A stretch of 54,211 nt of DNA from Schizochytrium sp. CCTCC M209059. Its lineage: Eukaryota > Sar > Bigyra > Thraustochytrida > Thraustochytriidae. Of this stretch, positions 29,144 through 38,660 are shown in pieces (within the stretch, counting starts at the first letter, position 1; each line of letters begins with the position of its first letter). The DNA lies in contig KN805408.1 of the NCBI GenBank assembly GCA_000818945.1, positions 102,324-156,534 on the forward strand, given 5' to 3'. Both the position numbers and the translations under genes were made by a program. The notes beneath the pieces were generated by a model, which was given only the letters and a program-made list of their open reading frames with translations, made no database searches and was not told where the DNA came from.

Positions 29144-30832
29144 ATGAAGACGATGGCCGAGGCGACGACACCCTCCAGGAGGGCCAGCGCCGTTGGCGTG
29201 CTGGTTGCCGTGACGCTAGTCGCTAGCGGCATGCCGGCAGTCGCCTTGGAGATGGAGCTCGGAAGGGATGCGTGGGCGTCAAGGGACCTGATGCCCAAGT
29301 ACAGCCTCGGCCCAGCACCCTTTCCCAAAGACATGCACATGGACTGGGAGCTCTTTGGGAGCTGCTTCTCCAAGGACGATGCCATCCATGTCACGGATAA
29401 CAAACCAGGTCAGAAGGGAGCGACCTGGGCGCGCCGGCCTCTTAATACCAAAGACGATTGGCAAGTCGATCTCACGTTCCGTGTGGGCGGCCAGGAAGGT
29501 GACTTCTTTGGCGATGGTTTCGGCTTTTGGCTAGCCGAAGAGAGAGGCGTCGGCGGCGATGCGCTCGGTGGACCTGATCGCTGGCGTGGTCTCGGCGTCT
29601 TCTTTGACACTTACAAAAATAAAGAGTTCCGCGGCAAGCGCCATCCTTATGTTTACGCCATCGCCAACGACCACAATGTCGACTATGGCAAGATCAAGCC
29701 GCGCGACATTAACAACGGCTGCCATATTCCCTTTCGGGAAAAGGATAGCAAGGAGATGGCCACTACAGTGGCCCGCATTACCTACCGCAAAAAAGAGCTC
29801 ACCGTGGTCATGCAGCCCAAGGGCGCCGTGGACTGGGTTCAGTGCGTCTCCATGCCCGATCTCGAAATTCCAGGTAAAAAACTCTACTTTGGTGTCAGTG
29901 CCATGACTGGCCAGCTTGTGGATAAGCACCACATGGTGGAGATCAAGGCGTACACCAACATTGAAATGGATCCCTACGAGTACGCTGCGCCCAACGATCC
30001 GCTCGAGATGCCTGGCATGTGGGAGGCCATGATGGCCTCTGGCGACGTGGCCAGGGAGTTTGAGACCTGGGAAAAGAAGATTATCGAAGAAACCGAATTT
30101 GATCCCGAGCGCTTTGACGACAAGGACACCTACGACGACTACTACGGTGGTTATGGCTACCTTCACCGCTACGCGAACGATCGAAAGGGCAAAAACGACG
30201 AGTACGAAGACTATGACCCAGCTCTCTTCAAAGATGAAGACTACAACGACGACGACGACGATGACGACGACGACGACGATTATGATGATGACGACGATGA
30301 CGAGGAAGAGCCTTCAAAAAGGGCCCCTCATGATCGTAGATTTTCGAAAATGACCCAGGCCGAGCGCGTGGCGAAGGTCCGCGAGGCGTACGAGCGCCGC
30401 AAGGCAGAACGCGCTGGCAAGAGCAGCGGTGACAAAGACAAGAAATCTCGCAAGTTGTCGCGCGCCGAACTTGCATCCATTAGTGAGATTCTCGAAAGCA
30501 CCAAGATTGGCAGGGACATCAAAGACCTCCAGGAAAAGCAACGCGAAAAAACGAAGTCGATTCGCAACCATCTCGAGGCCGAGATCTCCGAGACGGTTGA
30601 TCAGCTGACCAACATGGTGCGCGACATCCGTGTCAAGGAGCATCACATGAATCAGCGCATTGTTCGTCTTGCTGAGCGGCTCAAGGTTGCCATCGAACCC
30701 CTCGAAGAGGCTGAGGAGACCGCCAGTGGTTCCTGGCTTTGGCCCTTTCTCTTTATGCTTGCCTTTATGGGAGTCTTTGCTTCTGTTGGATACCAAAAGT
30801 ACCGTTCCTTCATGAAGACGCATCTCCTTTGA
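29144..30832 (+). CDS. L-type (legume-like) lectin, ERGIC-53/VIP36-like cargo receptor
   Basis: A 562-residue type I membrane protein from ATG 29144. A signal peptide (hydrophobic AVGVLVAVTLVASGMPAVA) precedes the lectin domain at about 45-285: WELFGSCF, GDFFGDGFGFWLAEE, GLGVFFDTYKN and the NNGCH segment, which match the carbohydrate-recognition fold of ERGIC-53, VIP36 and Emp46/47. These lectins carry glycoproteins between ER and Golgi. A Tyr/Asp-rich segment with a long Asp run lies at about 320-390. A coiled coil follows (about 420-520), probably for oligomerisation. A single transmembrane helix (about 530-550, WLWPFLFMLAFMGVFASVGY) leads to a short tail ending KTHLL. The tail lacks the animal KKFF signal; the terminal LL may act in ER exit. 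Fairly sure of the family, less of the exact orthologue. Confidence 0.93.
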   Translation: MKTMAEATTPSRRASAVGVLVAVTLVASGMPAVALEMELGRDAWASRDLMPKYSLGPAPFPKDMHMDWELFGSCFSKDDAIHVTDNKPGQKGATWARRPLNTKDDWQVDLTFRVGGQEGDFFGDGFGFWLAEERGVGGDALGGPDRWRGLGVFFDTYKNKEFRGKRHPYVYAIANDHNVDYGKIKPRDINNGCHIPFREKDSKEMATTVARITYRKKELTVVMQPKGAVDWVQCVSMPDLEIPGKKLYFGVSAMTGQLVDKHHMVEIKAYTNIEMDPYEYAAPNDPLEMPGMWEAMMASGDVAREFETWEKKIIEETEFDPERFDDKDTYDDYYGGYGYLHRYANDRKGKNDEYEDYDPALFKDEDYNDDDDDDDDDDDYDDDDDDEEEPSKRAPHDRRFSKMTQAERVAKVREAYERRKAERAGKSSGDKDKKSRKLSRAELASISEILESTKIGRDIKDLQEKQREKTKSIRNHLEAEISETVDQLTNMVRDIRVKEHHMNQRIVRLAERLKVAIEPLEEAEETASGSWLWPFLFMLAFMGVFASVGYQKYRSFMKTHLL

Positions 30833-31184
30833 TTTTACCAAAACCAGACCATCAAGTAGTAGAGACAACCATAGAATTCCAAAAAGACTAAGCTCGTGAG
30901 CACCCTTAATCACTCATTCTTCCCCTTGTCTCTTCAATCACGCGCTCCTCCGCGTATTGTCTCGGTCTGGAGAATCTGCATGTGAACTTTGGCCTCCATA
31001 CGTTCTCGTAGACTTTTATCGACTAGGTAGCTAGCTAGCTAGCTACTGTTAGTAAGCAGGCACGCTGGCAGGTAGGCTGGCAGGCAGGCAGGCAGGCAGG
31101 TACGCCGACAATGCTATTGCAAGATGTGACAAATAAGACTTGCGTTGCAGGAAAATAACACTTTCTTCTTTCTTCTTATTATTC
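30833..31184. other. Intergenic between convergent lectin and LIM genes
   Basis: 352 bp with a perfect 20-bp AGCT-type palindrome at 31027-31046 and a GGCA repeat near 31056-31102. The 3' ends of both genes fall here. Confidence 0.6.
31027..31046. repeat. Perfect 20-bp palindrome (TAGC repeat)
   Basis: Self-complementary over 20 bp because of its AGCT repeat unit; located 195 bp after the lectin stop. It could fold into a hairpin in the transcript, but it may be only a microsatellite. Confidence 0.85.
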
Positions 31185-31528
31185 CTAGATCGAGAGCCAC
31201 ATGATCACGATCAAGATAACGATCATGAACAAGATTGCTTGAAACGTGCTCGGCTCGTCGGACTTCTTCTTCTTCTTGCGCTTCGGCTTCTTTCCTGTGG
31301 GCGTGTATCGGCAATGCATGTGAGCATGATAAAATCGTCAGTCTCTCTGGTTTGTTTGTGTGCATAGTGTTGTTCATGACTGCAAGGCTTCTACTGTCTC
31401 ACATGCACGTGTTATCGCCGCCGCTGCCGTTGTGAATGCTGCGGCGATTGCTGCAAAAGGTTTCGAGGAGATTCAATATGTTGCTGCCACTGCTCTTGCT
31501 GGCTAAACTGGCGTCGTCGACTTCGTTG

Positions 31529-31559
<31 letters not shown>

Positions 31560-34500
31560 TGACGCTGACGCTGCTCCTGCGGCTGACTGCGGTGATTATT
31601 CTGCAGCGGCGGCGGCGGCGACGACAGTTGTGTTTGACGAGAACGATATCGTACCCGTACGATAGACTTACCCTTTGTGTGAGGACACTTGCCGTATGGC
31701 ATTGTGCAAATGTTGCAACGGCGCTTCTCGCCACCAGCCTCGCTCGAGGCGTCCGAATCCGAGTCCGAGTCAGAGTCCGAGTCCGAATCCGACGTTGAGT
31801 CGTCTTTCTTGCCACGAGCCTTGCGGGACCGTGCAGAAGCAGTCGAGAGTGCGGCAGATCTGCGACTCGCGTGCGAGGTCCCAGAGACCGGGCTCTTCTT
31901 TACCGCTGAAGTCGAGCTTCTGCGCCGCATCGTCGCCGCTTGCGCCTGCTGTGCCTTGGGTGAAGCTTGCACCTGTTGCGCCTTGCTCGGGGAACCGGCG
32001 GCGGCCTGCTTCGACACCTGTTGCTGTGGCTGCTTGCTGGTCTTGGCAGCCTGGGCTGCGGGCGACGACTTCATCTTGGCTACAGGTTCATCCTCCTCAG
32101 AAGAGCTTTCTTCTTCCGAAGACGCGTCCGCTTCGCGACGACCTCGTTGACTCTGCTGTTTCTGCTGATCCAACTGTCGTTGACGAAGAAGCTCTTGCTG
32201 TTCCTGTGCCGGCGATTTGCTAGACTTGCGCACAGCAGATGCAGAAGAGGCAGACATGGGCTGTGAAGCGCCACGAATGCGGGTCGTCACTCTGGGCGAA
32301 GAGGGCGAGGACCCACCTGTGCTGGCGCTAAGAGGCGAAGTGCGGACGTGAAGCGCCGGTCTTCCGGACCGAGTTGAAGCGAACGACGCACCTCGCGACC
32401 GGGCCGGGGGAGCACGGATTTCCACATCGCTGTCATCATCCCCGTACTCGTAGGCCTCCCTCTCCAAATTGGGAGAGGAGCGAGAACGAGCCTTGTTGGT
32501 GGAGCCCGTTGCGACCGCGCGAGGGCTCGGCCGGCTTGCGCGGGCTCGGTCAAGGTTCTCATTCTTGTGGGAAATTGCGGCAGCGCGCGCCTCGGCATCT
32601 TCTACTTGGCTCGTGAGATCTTGGACCTTGCGCTCGAGACCAGTGCTCTTTGAACGAAAGCTAATGACTGACTTTTCGAGCTCTTCAATGGCAAGCTGCG
32701 CTTCTTCACGCTCGTGCTCGGCGTTGTCCTTGACCCGTCGTAAGTCTTCCATCGAATTTGCCAGCTTATCCATCTTGGCGCCCTGTCGAGCCAGCTCATC
32801 AGTTGCGTCTTCAAGTCGGTTCACGACATCAGAGTACTTGCCCTGAAGCGTCGCCACTTCATCCTCCTTTGCCTGCAAGAGCTCGCGGACGCGATCGAGC
32901 TGCGATTCAAGCTGAAACGCCTTCGTCACGCTTCCGTTCGTAATGGCAGATCCAGTGCTGCTTTTGCGAGACATGGTGCGCTGTCTTCCAGCTGACATTG
33001 GAGAAGTCTTTTGGGATCGGCGCTTTGACTGCGCTGATGGGGGGGCATCCACAGGGAGATCGTCCTCCTCAAGGTCGCCCTGGAAAAAGCTTTCACTGTC
33101 CTCGTGCTCATAGGGGTCAACATCGGCGCGTGAGGCTTTGCTTCGCCTCGACTTCGCGGACTGCGCTGTGCGCGCGGTCTTGGTCGACTTTGCGCTTGCC
33201 TTACTGGACCGGGACATGCGACGTTCACCATACGCCCTTGGATGCACCTGGTATTCCTCCTCGTCCTCCTCCCCATCATCCTCCTCTACTTCGTCCTCGA
33301 CGGTGCGCCTGCGGCCTTGCTTTCCTCGATTGACAGTGTATGCGATTTCCTCTTCTTCGTCGTCTTCCTCGTCGTCATATTCGGCAGCTGGCGGGGCAGC
33401 CTTGGGCGTTTTCCGGGGAGACTTGCGCTTGTTTTCAACGAGTCTACGGAGCTTGCGATCCTCTTGCGCGCGAGACGCGCGACGAGGTCTCGAATCCGGG
33501 GCAGCTCTAGCAGCTGCCGAGGAGGGAGGGCTGTCTACTCCATAGTCCTCCTCTTCCTCTTGGTCCTCGACTTCATCCTCGTAAAGATCGTCATCTTCTG
33601 TAAATTGAGAGCGCCTGCTGCTCGCGCGACTCCGAGCACTTGGCGGACCACCGTTCGAAACGCGCGGCGAGCGAGCGCTCGTAGAAGAAGGTCGCGCCTG
33701 CGAAATTTTGGGCGACGCCTTGGATGGTTTCACAGCCTTGCTGGGGGCCAATTTGGCTTTCTTCTTCTTTTTCGATTCAGCAGGCGGCGCAGGCTCTTCG
33801 TACGCGACTTCTACGCCGTCATCGTCGTAGACCATGTCTGCATCCTCGTCAAAGTCTTGCTCGCCTTCGTAATACTCCATGTTCGCCTCGAGAATATCAT
33901 CATCGTAAGCGCGGTTGCGAGGCGAGGCTTTGTCTGCCGCGCCTTTTTTCTTCTTTGACGTTTTCACGCTTGTGCTCCCCGAACGTCCGTTACGTGCGGA
34001 TCGGGGCGCCGGCGCTTCGTCATAGGCTTGATCTTGCGGGTAATCTTCCGTTTCATGCTGCTCATCCTCGCCTTCAAAGGCCTTGTGAGCGTACCCGTTC
34101 GCCTTGCTCGATCTGCGCGAGCGACCGCCGCCTCGACGAGCACGCTGATCTTCGACCTCGTCCGCTACGGCTTCGACCTCTTCTTCTTCTTCTTCTTCTT
34201 CTTCATCATCTTCCTCTTCGTGAGCGAGGTCATTGACGCCTTCCTCTTCCGGAAGACTACGGCCGGACTGCTGCGCGTACAGACGGAGACGTTCCTTGAG
34301 CGTACCCGGATGTACGGGCTCGCTGCGGCTGCTCTTGCCGGATCGGTTCGATCTTGCCGACGTCGGGCGCGACTCCGCCCTGCGCGGAGCCGGCGACGGC
34401 GAGCGGCTTTCACTAGGCCGAATGTTCGCAGCACGTTTGTGGTGCTGCCCACAGAAGATCCTGTCATCCACGATGCCAAAGTCCGCCAGACTCAGCGGCT

Positions 34501-34633
34501 TGTTGCACGTAAAGCATCTGAAGCACCCTTTATGCATGGCCTTGTCGCCGATGGCCACCTGCTCCAAATGGTACACGGTCTTGTTGCACACGCAGCATCG
34601 CGTCGTCGTGCCACCGTACCTCGGGGAGCTCAT
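31185..34633 (-). CDS. LIM-domain, coiled-coil protein with tail anchor (two exons)
   Basis: Exon 1 runs from ATG 34633 to 31672 and exon 2 from 31294 to the stop at 31185, for 1023 residues. A single LIM zinc domain sits at residues 13-64 with full spacing (C13, C16, H34, C37, C40, C43, C61, H64). The middle is disordered and highly charged, with acidic runs and Ser/Arg/Lys blocks; a coiled coil lies at about 585-690. Near the end is a Cys/His cluster, CNICTMPYGKCPH. Exon 2 adds KKPKRKKKKKSDEPSTFQ and then a hydrophobic helix, AILFMIVILIVIMWLSI, at the very C-terminus: a tail anchor. Without splicing the frame instead runs into 85 codons of mostly Gln/Arg/Ser. LIM domains bind proteins; this one may link a membrane, perhaps ER or an organelle, to cytosolic partners. 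The function is not known. Confidence 0.85.
31295..31671 (-). other. Predicted intron in the LIM gene, 377 nt
   Basis: Donor GTAAGT at 31671-31666, branch-like CTGAC at 31341-31337, and acceptor CACAG ending at 31295, which is the first AG after CTGAC. The intron is phase 1: exon 1 ends with one base of a Gly codon and exon 2 supplies GA. It contains a (CTG)n microsatellite near 31540-31563 that reads as poly-Q if not spliced. Confidence 0.75.
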
Positions 34634-35504
34634 CCTCTCGACCTCCTCCTGCTCCTTCTTCTTCTTCTGCTTCTTCTGCTACTACTTCTTCTCGTGCTTC
34701 TCGTGCTTCTCCTCTCCTGCCACCTCTCTCCCGCTCACCTTCGCGCTCGCTCGCCTTCGCCCTCGCGTACGTGCGCGCGTGCGTGCGTGCGTGCGTGCGT
34801 GCGCTCCCTCTCCGAGCGCCAGGCGCGCCGCGGTCGATGTGCAATGCAAACCAATGCCCGTCTCCAGCTCGCCCGCGTCCTCGCGCCTCGGCGCCAGGAC
34901 TCGCCGGGCCTCGCCCGCCCGCTCGCGCCGCGCTCGTCCGGTCGCCGCCCGCTCGCCCGCCGCCGGCTCGGGCTCTGCCGCGCCCGCCGCGCTCGCAGGC
35001 AGGTCGCGTGCGGCTCTGCCGAGCTCGCTGTCAAATTGGCCAACTAGGCGCTCTGCTTCCTCCCTTACTTGCTCGCCCTGTGCTCTCTCTGCGATCCTGT
35101 GCTTGCTGCAATCAATTGATCTGCGTACTGCGCTGCTCTGCACCCATACCTTCCCGCGCCCTATCCGTTGCGCATCCTGGCAACTCCAGGGACTGACTGG
35201 ACTGCGCTCGCGTCGCGTGCACAAGGCCGCTCTCTCTCCGACGAGACGGGACGGGACGAGACGAGACGAGACGCATTGGAAGTCCACTCTGGCATGACGC
35301 TGTCTACGATAGCAGTGCTCAGGCTGCGAGGAGAGACGGCTGGGATTTGGGGCCAAGGATGGGTGGAAAGATGGGTGATGGATTCGGGGAAGAGGGTTGG
35401 GAAGTAAGTAGCGACACGCCCGCCGGCCGAGGGAAGATTGACTTTTGGAGTGTTTAGTTATTATACACGCGGTGACCGGCTATCTTTTACAGAATTGGGG
35501 AGGA
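34634..35504. other. Intergenic upstream of the LIM gene
   Basis: 871 bp. The LIM promoter lies here, with (GTGC)n near 34775-34803 and GACGAGACGG repeats near 35245-35272. FAN1 ends at the right border. No frame is supported. Confidence 0.55.
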
Positions 35505-38435
35505 TCAGGTGCGTGCCGGGGACACTGCAACAGCCTTGACGTGACACACGGATACGTCAGCTCCTGCCTGGGTCAGCTTGTCGATCCAAGCGCGTTGACG
35601 ATCACTCAGACTGTCGCCAGGACCCTTGACCTCGATGAAACACGTTTCTGCAACCTCTTGCTCTTGTTCTTGTCGCTGCTGCTGAGGCTCCCCCCCATCT
35701 GAGCTTGCCGAGATTTCTTTTTCTTCGCCTTTTGCGATAACGACGACGTTGGTTTGTGTTCGCCAAAGCATAAGATCGGGAAGCCCGCCATTCCAAGCCT
35801 TGTAGTTCTCTGCGAAGAGGGAGCAAATCATGGCAATCGCACGAAGCGAGATACCCGTCAGAACAAACAAAGTGTCCTGCAGTGACAAACGATCGAGATT
35901 TACACCACGAGCATGCGTTGCAGTCGCGCGGTCCCATGCGGCCTCGACGCGTTCGCGAATGAGTCCTCGTCCCGTTCCTTCGTCTGCGATGGCGGCAAGA
36001 CGCGCTTCCACAGCTTGCCGCGTCGCCGGATATCGTAACCAGGTCCCGTCTGCAGCAGCGCGAGGCATTTCGACAAACGCACTGTGGCGCTCAGCGTGTG
36101 GGGCGTCGAGATCGAAGATGATGTCCCAAAAGATGAGCGTGTACACTGTAATGCCGAATCCGTTTTCGCAATGAATCCCTGACCAGCCGCCATGGCGTTG
36201 GAAGTGCTCTAGGACCACGCCTTCCACCGTAGATGCGGTCTCCCAGCTCGCCTTGACAGGTTTGCCAGTCTGCGACCCACCTCCAGCGCTGCCCGCAGAG
36301 GACTGCCTCCCAATCACTTGATTGGCGCGCTCAGCAGAAATATGGACGAGACGTGGGGCATTGAGACGCGCTGCATCTTGAATGGCCAGACGCCAGCGAC
36401 GGGGTGGAACGCTCAAGCGGACGCAACGTCCCATTAGTGCAGCCCCAGTCCCCCCAAGACGATTCGGCGACTCGTTGGCCGGATGCAAGGCACACCCGAG
36501 CACCCACGCGTCTTGACGCAAAGCCTCTTCCACGAGCTTTAGCGCGGCTGTTTTGGCATCCCGATGAATCAGATCTTGAACTAAGCGAAGGAGCGCCTCG
36601 CAGTGGACCATGACGAGTTCCTTGTGATGACCCGTACTTTGAATAATCATGCGCAGATAATGCTCTGTGTCCGCGTACCGGCGCTCGCGTTCAAGCAATT
36701 GGCACCCCGTTAAGCAAACTCGAGCTAGCGCATGTAGTTCGCGAAGCTGAAACGATTCAGCGCCATCAAGCATACGCATCAGTCGACTCGAGGCCTCGTG
36801 CAAGACACGGTACGCGCGCCCAGCGTCTCCTTGTGCAGCGTAGAGCGAAAGTTTTCCCGAAAACTCGACAGCTTTGAAATAATCTTCACGTTGCTGAATC
36901 CTTTGTAGACAGCACGAGGTTGCTTCGGCGTTTCCGACTGACTTTTGCTCTTGTTCTTGCTTTAGAGGTAAGTTGGCTGCAAGATTGCCAAAAGCGACCG
37001 CAGAGGGTGGAGAACCTGCAAAGGAAAGATCGGCAAGCGAAACGTGTCGCAAGAGATACCGTGTCTCTTCGCTGCTGTAGCCCGTGTGAGCAAAGAGATG
37101 CACCATGCACCGACGTAACTGACCTCGCGTCCCATCAGAGAGGCGCACGAGACGAGAAGAAATAGAGGAACAGAGTTTACGAGCAAAGTTGATCCCCTTT
37201 TCAGCAATATATGCCATCACCTGACCCTTGGTTGCGCTACTCAGACCGCATCGCTGCAGCGGCGCGAGCTGCAAAAGTAGACCTCGAGTGCAAGATTGAA
37301 GCATGTCCAGGCAATCTGCAAGATTAGATGGTGTGGAGCGAACATGACCCGCACGACACAATTCACGCACGGTGTCTGCAAGGTTTGTTTCTTCGTCAAG
37401 AGGTGCAAGCCTCCATCGCTCAACGAGCTGGTCTTCTGAAACCCAGCGCGTCCGCGAGTAAAAGAGTGCAGCGAGGATCCGAAAGCCAAGTGATTCTGCA
37501 CGATGCGTCTCGTGCTGGACCATTGCCGCCAAGGCCTGGTACAGTTCGTCAACGCTTGGATCGAGGTGACCTTGGAGTGAGCGCGCCGTCATACCAAGAT
37601 ATGCGAGAATAGCCACGTGTAGGTTCGGGGCACAGAGTTGCCAGGTAGGTGCGGCGATGTGCTGGCTACGGGCGCTACGTAACCTGTCAAAGGCGTAGGA
37701 TCCACTACCTGGTGGACGAAAAGCCTGCTCCGAAATGCCGTCGGCGAGTGCAAAGGCTGGCGTGTAGGGTCCACTTGTTTCCAAACTCATGTACTTGAGT
37801 GTCTGCTGGATATTCCGCTCCATTGGTGGCAAGCTCTGAAAATCTGCACGCCACTTGGCGTCCACCACCATTCCCCAGGTGTCGACAGGAGCGACAGCGG
37901 TAAGGAGAGAGTCGTCCTTGATTCCAGTGGGCTTCTTCTTGGCAGATCCTGTGAGCAAGGCGCCCCATTGTGCACTGGCATGCTGCTGGCGCTTACCTTT
38001 GGCTTTTGCAAGGGTTCCTTTGCTCAACCGCCGGGGAGAGTTGGTGAGATCAAGGTCCACCACCTCATTGGGCTTTGATTTCGCATGACTTAAAGGTTGA
38101 GGGCTGTCCAATTCGCGTTGAGTCGTCTGGTCTGAAGCGGTACCTTCCAAAGGTCCATTGCCGTCGTTGACGTGAGCTCTGTGCTGCTCTTTCTCATCGT
38201 TTTCGTCGCCGTTTTCGTTGTTTTTGTCGCCCGATAGGCTCTCCTCGTCGCTCACGAGATCCACGACCGCTGGTGCTGGTGCTGCCATGGACGCCGACGT
38301 TGCGCTTGACGACGAGGCCTTTACGATGTTTTGCGCAGCGCCGGGCGCTTCGGCCCGCTCTTCCTGCTTTACGCGCACATCGGAGGCGCCAAGGGTGTCA
38401 CTGGCGCCTGGCCCAAACTCGAAGCCTCCTGGCAT
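35505..38435 (-). CDS. FAN1: FAN1-type structure-specific nuclease
   Basis: Start placed at ATG 38435 (976 residues); the frame extends to a GTG further up without an ATG. The C-terminal VRR-NUC domain (about 835-970) has the catalytic pattern LPDLMLW with its Asp, then FIEVKGPGD with Glu and Lys, then QRAWIDKLTQAGADVSVCHV, characteristic of FAN1. Before it lies the FAN1-type segment TVYTLIFWDIIFD and the downstream ARLAAI helix. The helical middle (about 250-700) matches the SAP/TPR-like part. FAN1 cleaves 5' flaps and repairs interstrand crosslinks in the nucleus. I see no N-terminal UBZ zinc finger (no suitable Cys/His set), which human FAN1 uses to bind ubiquitinated FANCD2. The N-terminal ~230 residues are acidic and disordered, with basic patches. 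Confidence 0.93.
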   Translation of the reverse strand: MPGGFEFGPGASDTLGASDVRVKQEERAEAPGAAQNIVKASSSSATSASMAAPAPAVVDLVSDEESLSGDKNNENGDENDEKEQHRAHVNDGNGPLEGTASDQTTQRELDSPQPLSHAKSKPNEVVDLDLTNSPRRLSKGTLAKAKGKRQQHASAQWGALLTGSAKKKPTGIKDDSLLTAVAPVDTWGMVVDAKWRADFQSLPPMERNIQQTLKYMSLETSGPYTPAFALADGISEQAFRPPGSGSYAFDRLRSARSQHIAAPTWQLCAPNLHVAILAYLGMTARSLQGHLDPSVDELYQALAAMVQHETHRAESLGFRILAALFYSRTRWVSEDQLVERWRLAPLDEETNLADTVRELCRAGHVRSTPSNLADCLDMLQSCTRGLLLQLAPLQRCGLSSATKGQVMAYIAEKGINFARKLCSSISSRLVRLSDGTRGQLRRCMVHLFAHTGYSSEETRYLLRHVSLADLSFAGSPPSAVAFGNLAANLPLKQEQEQKSVGNAEATSCCLQRIQQREDYFKAVEFSGKLSLYAAQGDAGRAYRVLHEASSRLMRMLDGAESFQLRELHALARVCLTGCQLLERERRYADTEHYLRMIIQSTGHHKELVMVHCEALLRLVQDLIHRDAKTAALKLVEEALRQDAWVLGCALHPANESPNRLGGTGAALMGRCVRLSVPPRRWRLAIQDAARLNAPRLVHISAERANQVIGRQSSAGSAGGGSQTGKPVKASWETASTVEGVVLEHFQRHGGWSGIHCENGFGITVYTLIFWDIIFDLDAPHAERHSAFVEMPRAAADGTWLRYPATRQAVEARLAAIADEGTGRGLIRERVEAAWDRATATHARGVNLDRLSLQDTLFVLTGISLRAIAMICSLFAENYKAWNGGLPDLMLWRTQTNVVVIAKGEEKEISASSDGGEPQQQRQEQEQEVAETCFIEVKGPGDSLSDRQRAWIDKLTQAGADVSVCHVKAVAVSPART

Positions 38436-38554
38436 GCTCGCCCAAAGAACGAGAACTGCTTTGTTTTGCACTGTTTCTTCTTTTGCAACAGCCTGAGCAT
38501 GAAATTGACGTGGGTTGAGGACCACAATACCATTATTTTTTTGCTGCAGTCAGA

Positions 38555-38580
38555 ACAAGCAAGCAAGCAAGCAAGCAAGC
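38555..38580. repeat. CAAG tetramer repeat
   Basis: About six CAAG units between the FAN1 start and the PEX14 stop, i.e. upstream of FAN1. The same motif recurs at 41238-41296 and, as CTTG, at 43971-44112. Confidence 0.9.
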
Positions 38581-38660
38581 CAGCGAAGGAGAAGCAACAA
38601 TGACGATGATCATGTCTGACGGTATAAGTTAAAAGCTTAGCAATACGCAAGGATGGACAA

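Noticed and set aside
31185..31319. 44-codon membrane microprotein ORF (-), with its own ATG
   Set aside because: Its C-terminal 35 codons fit better as the last exon of the LIM gene: the phase, acceptor and branch site agree, and the first nine codons lie in the intron.
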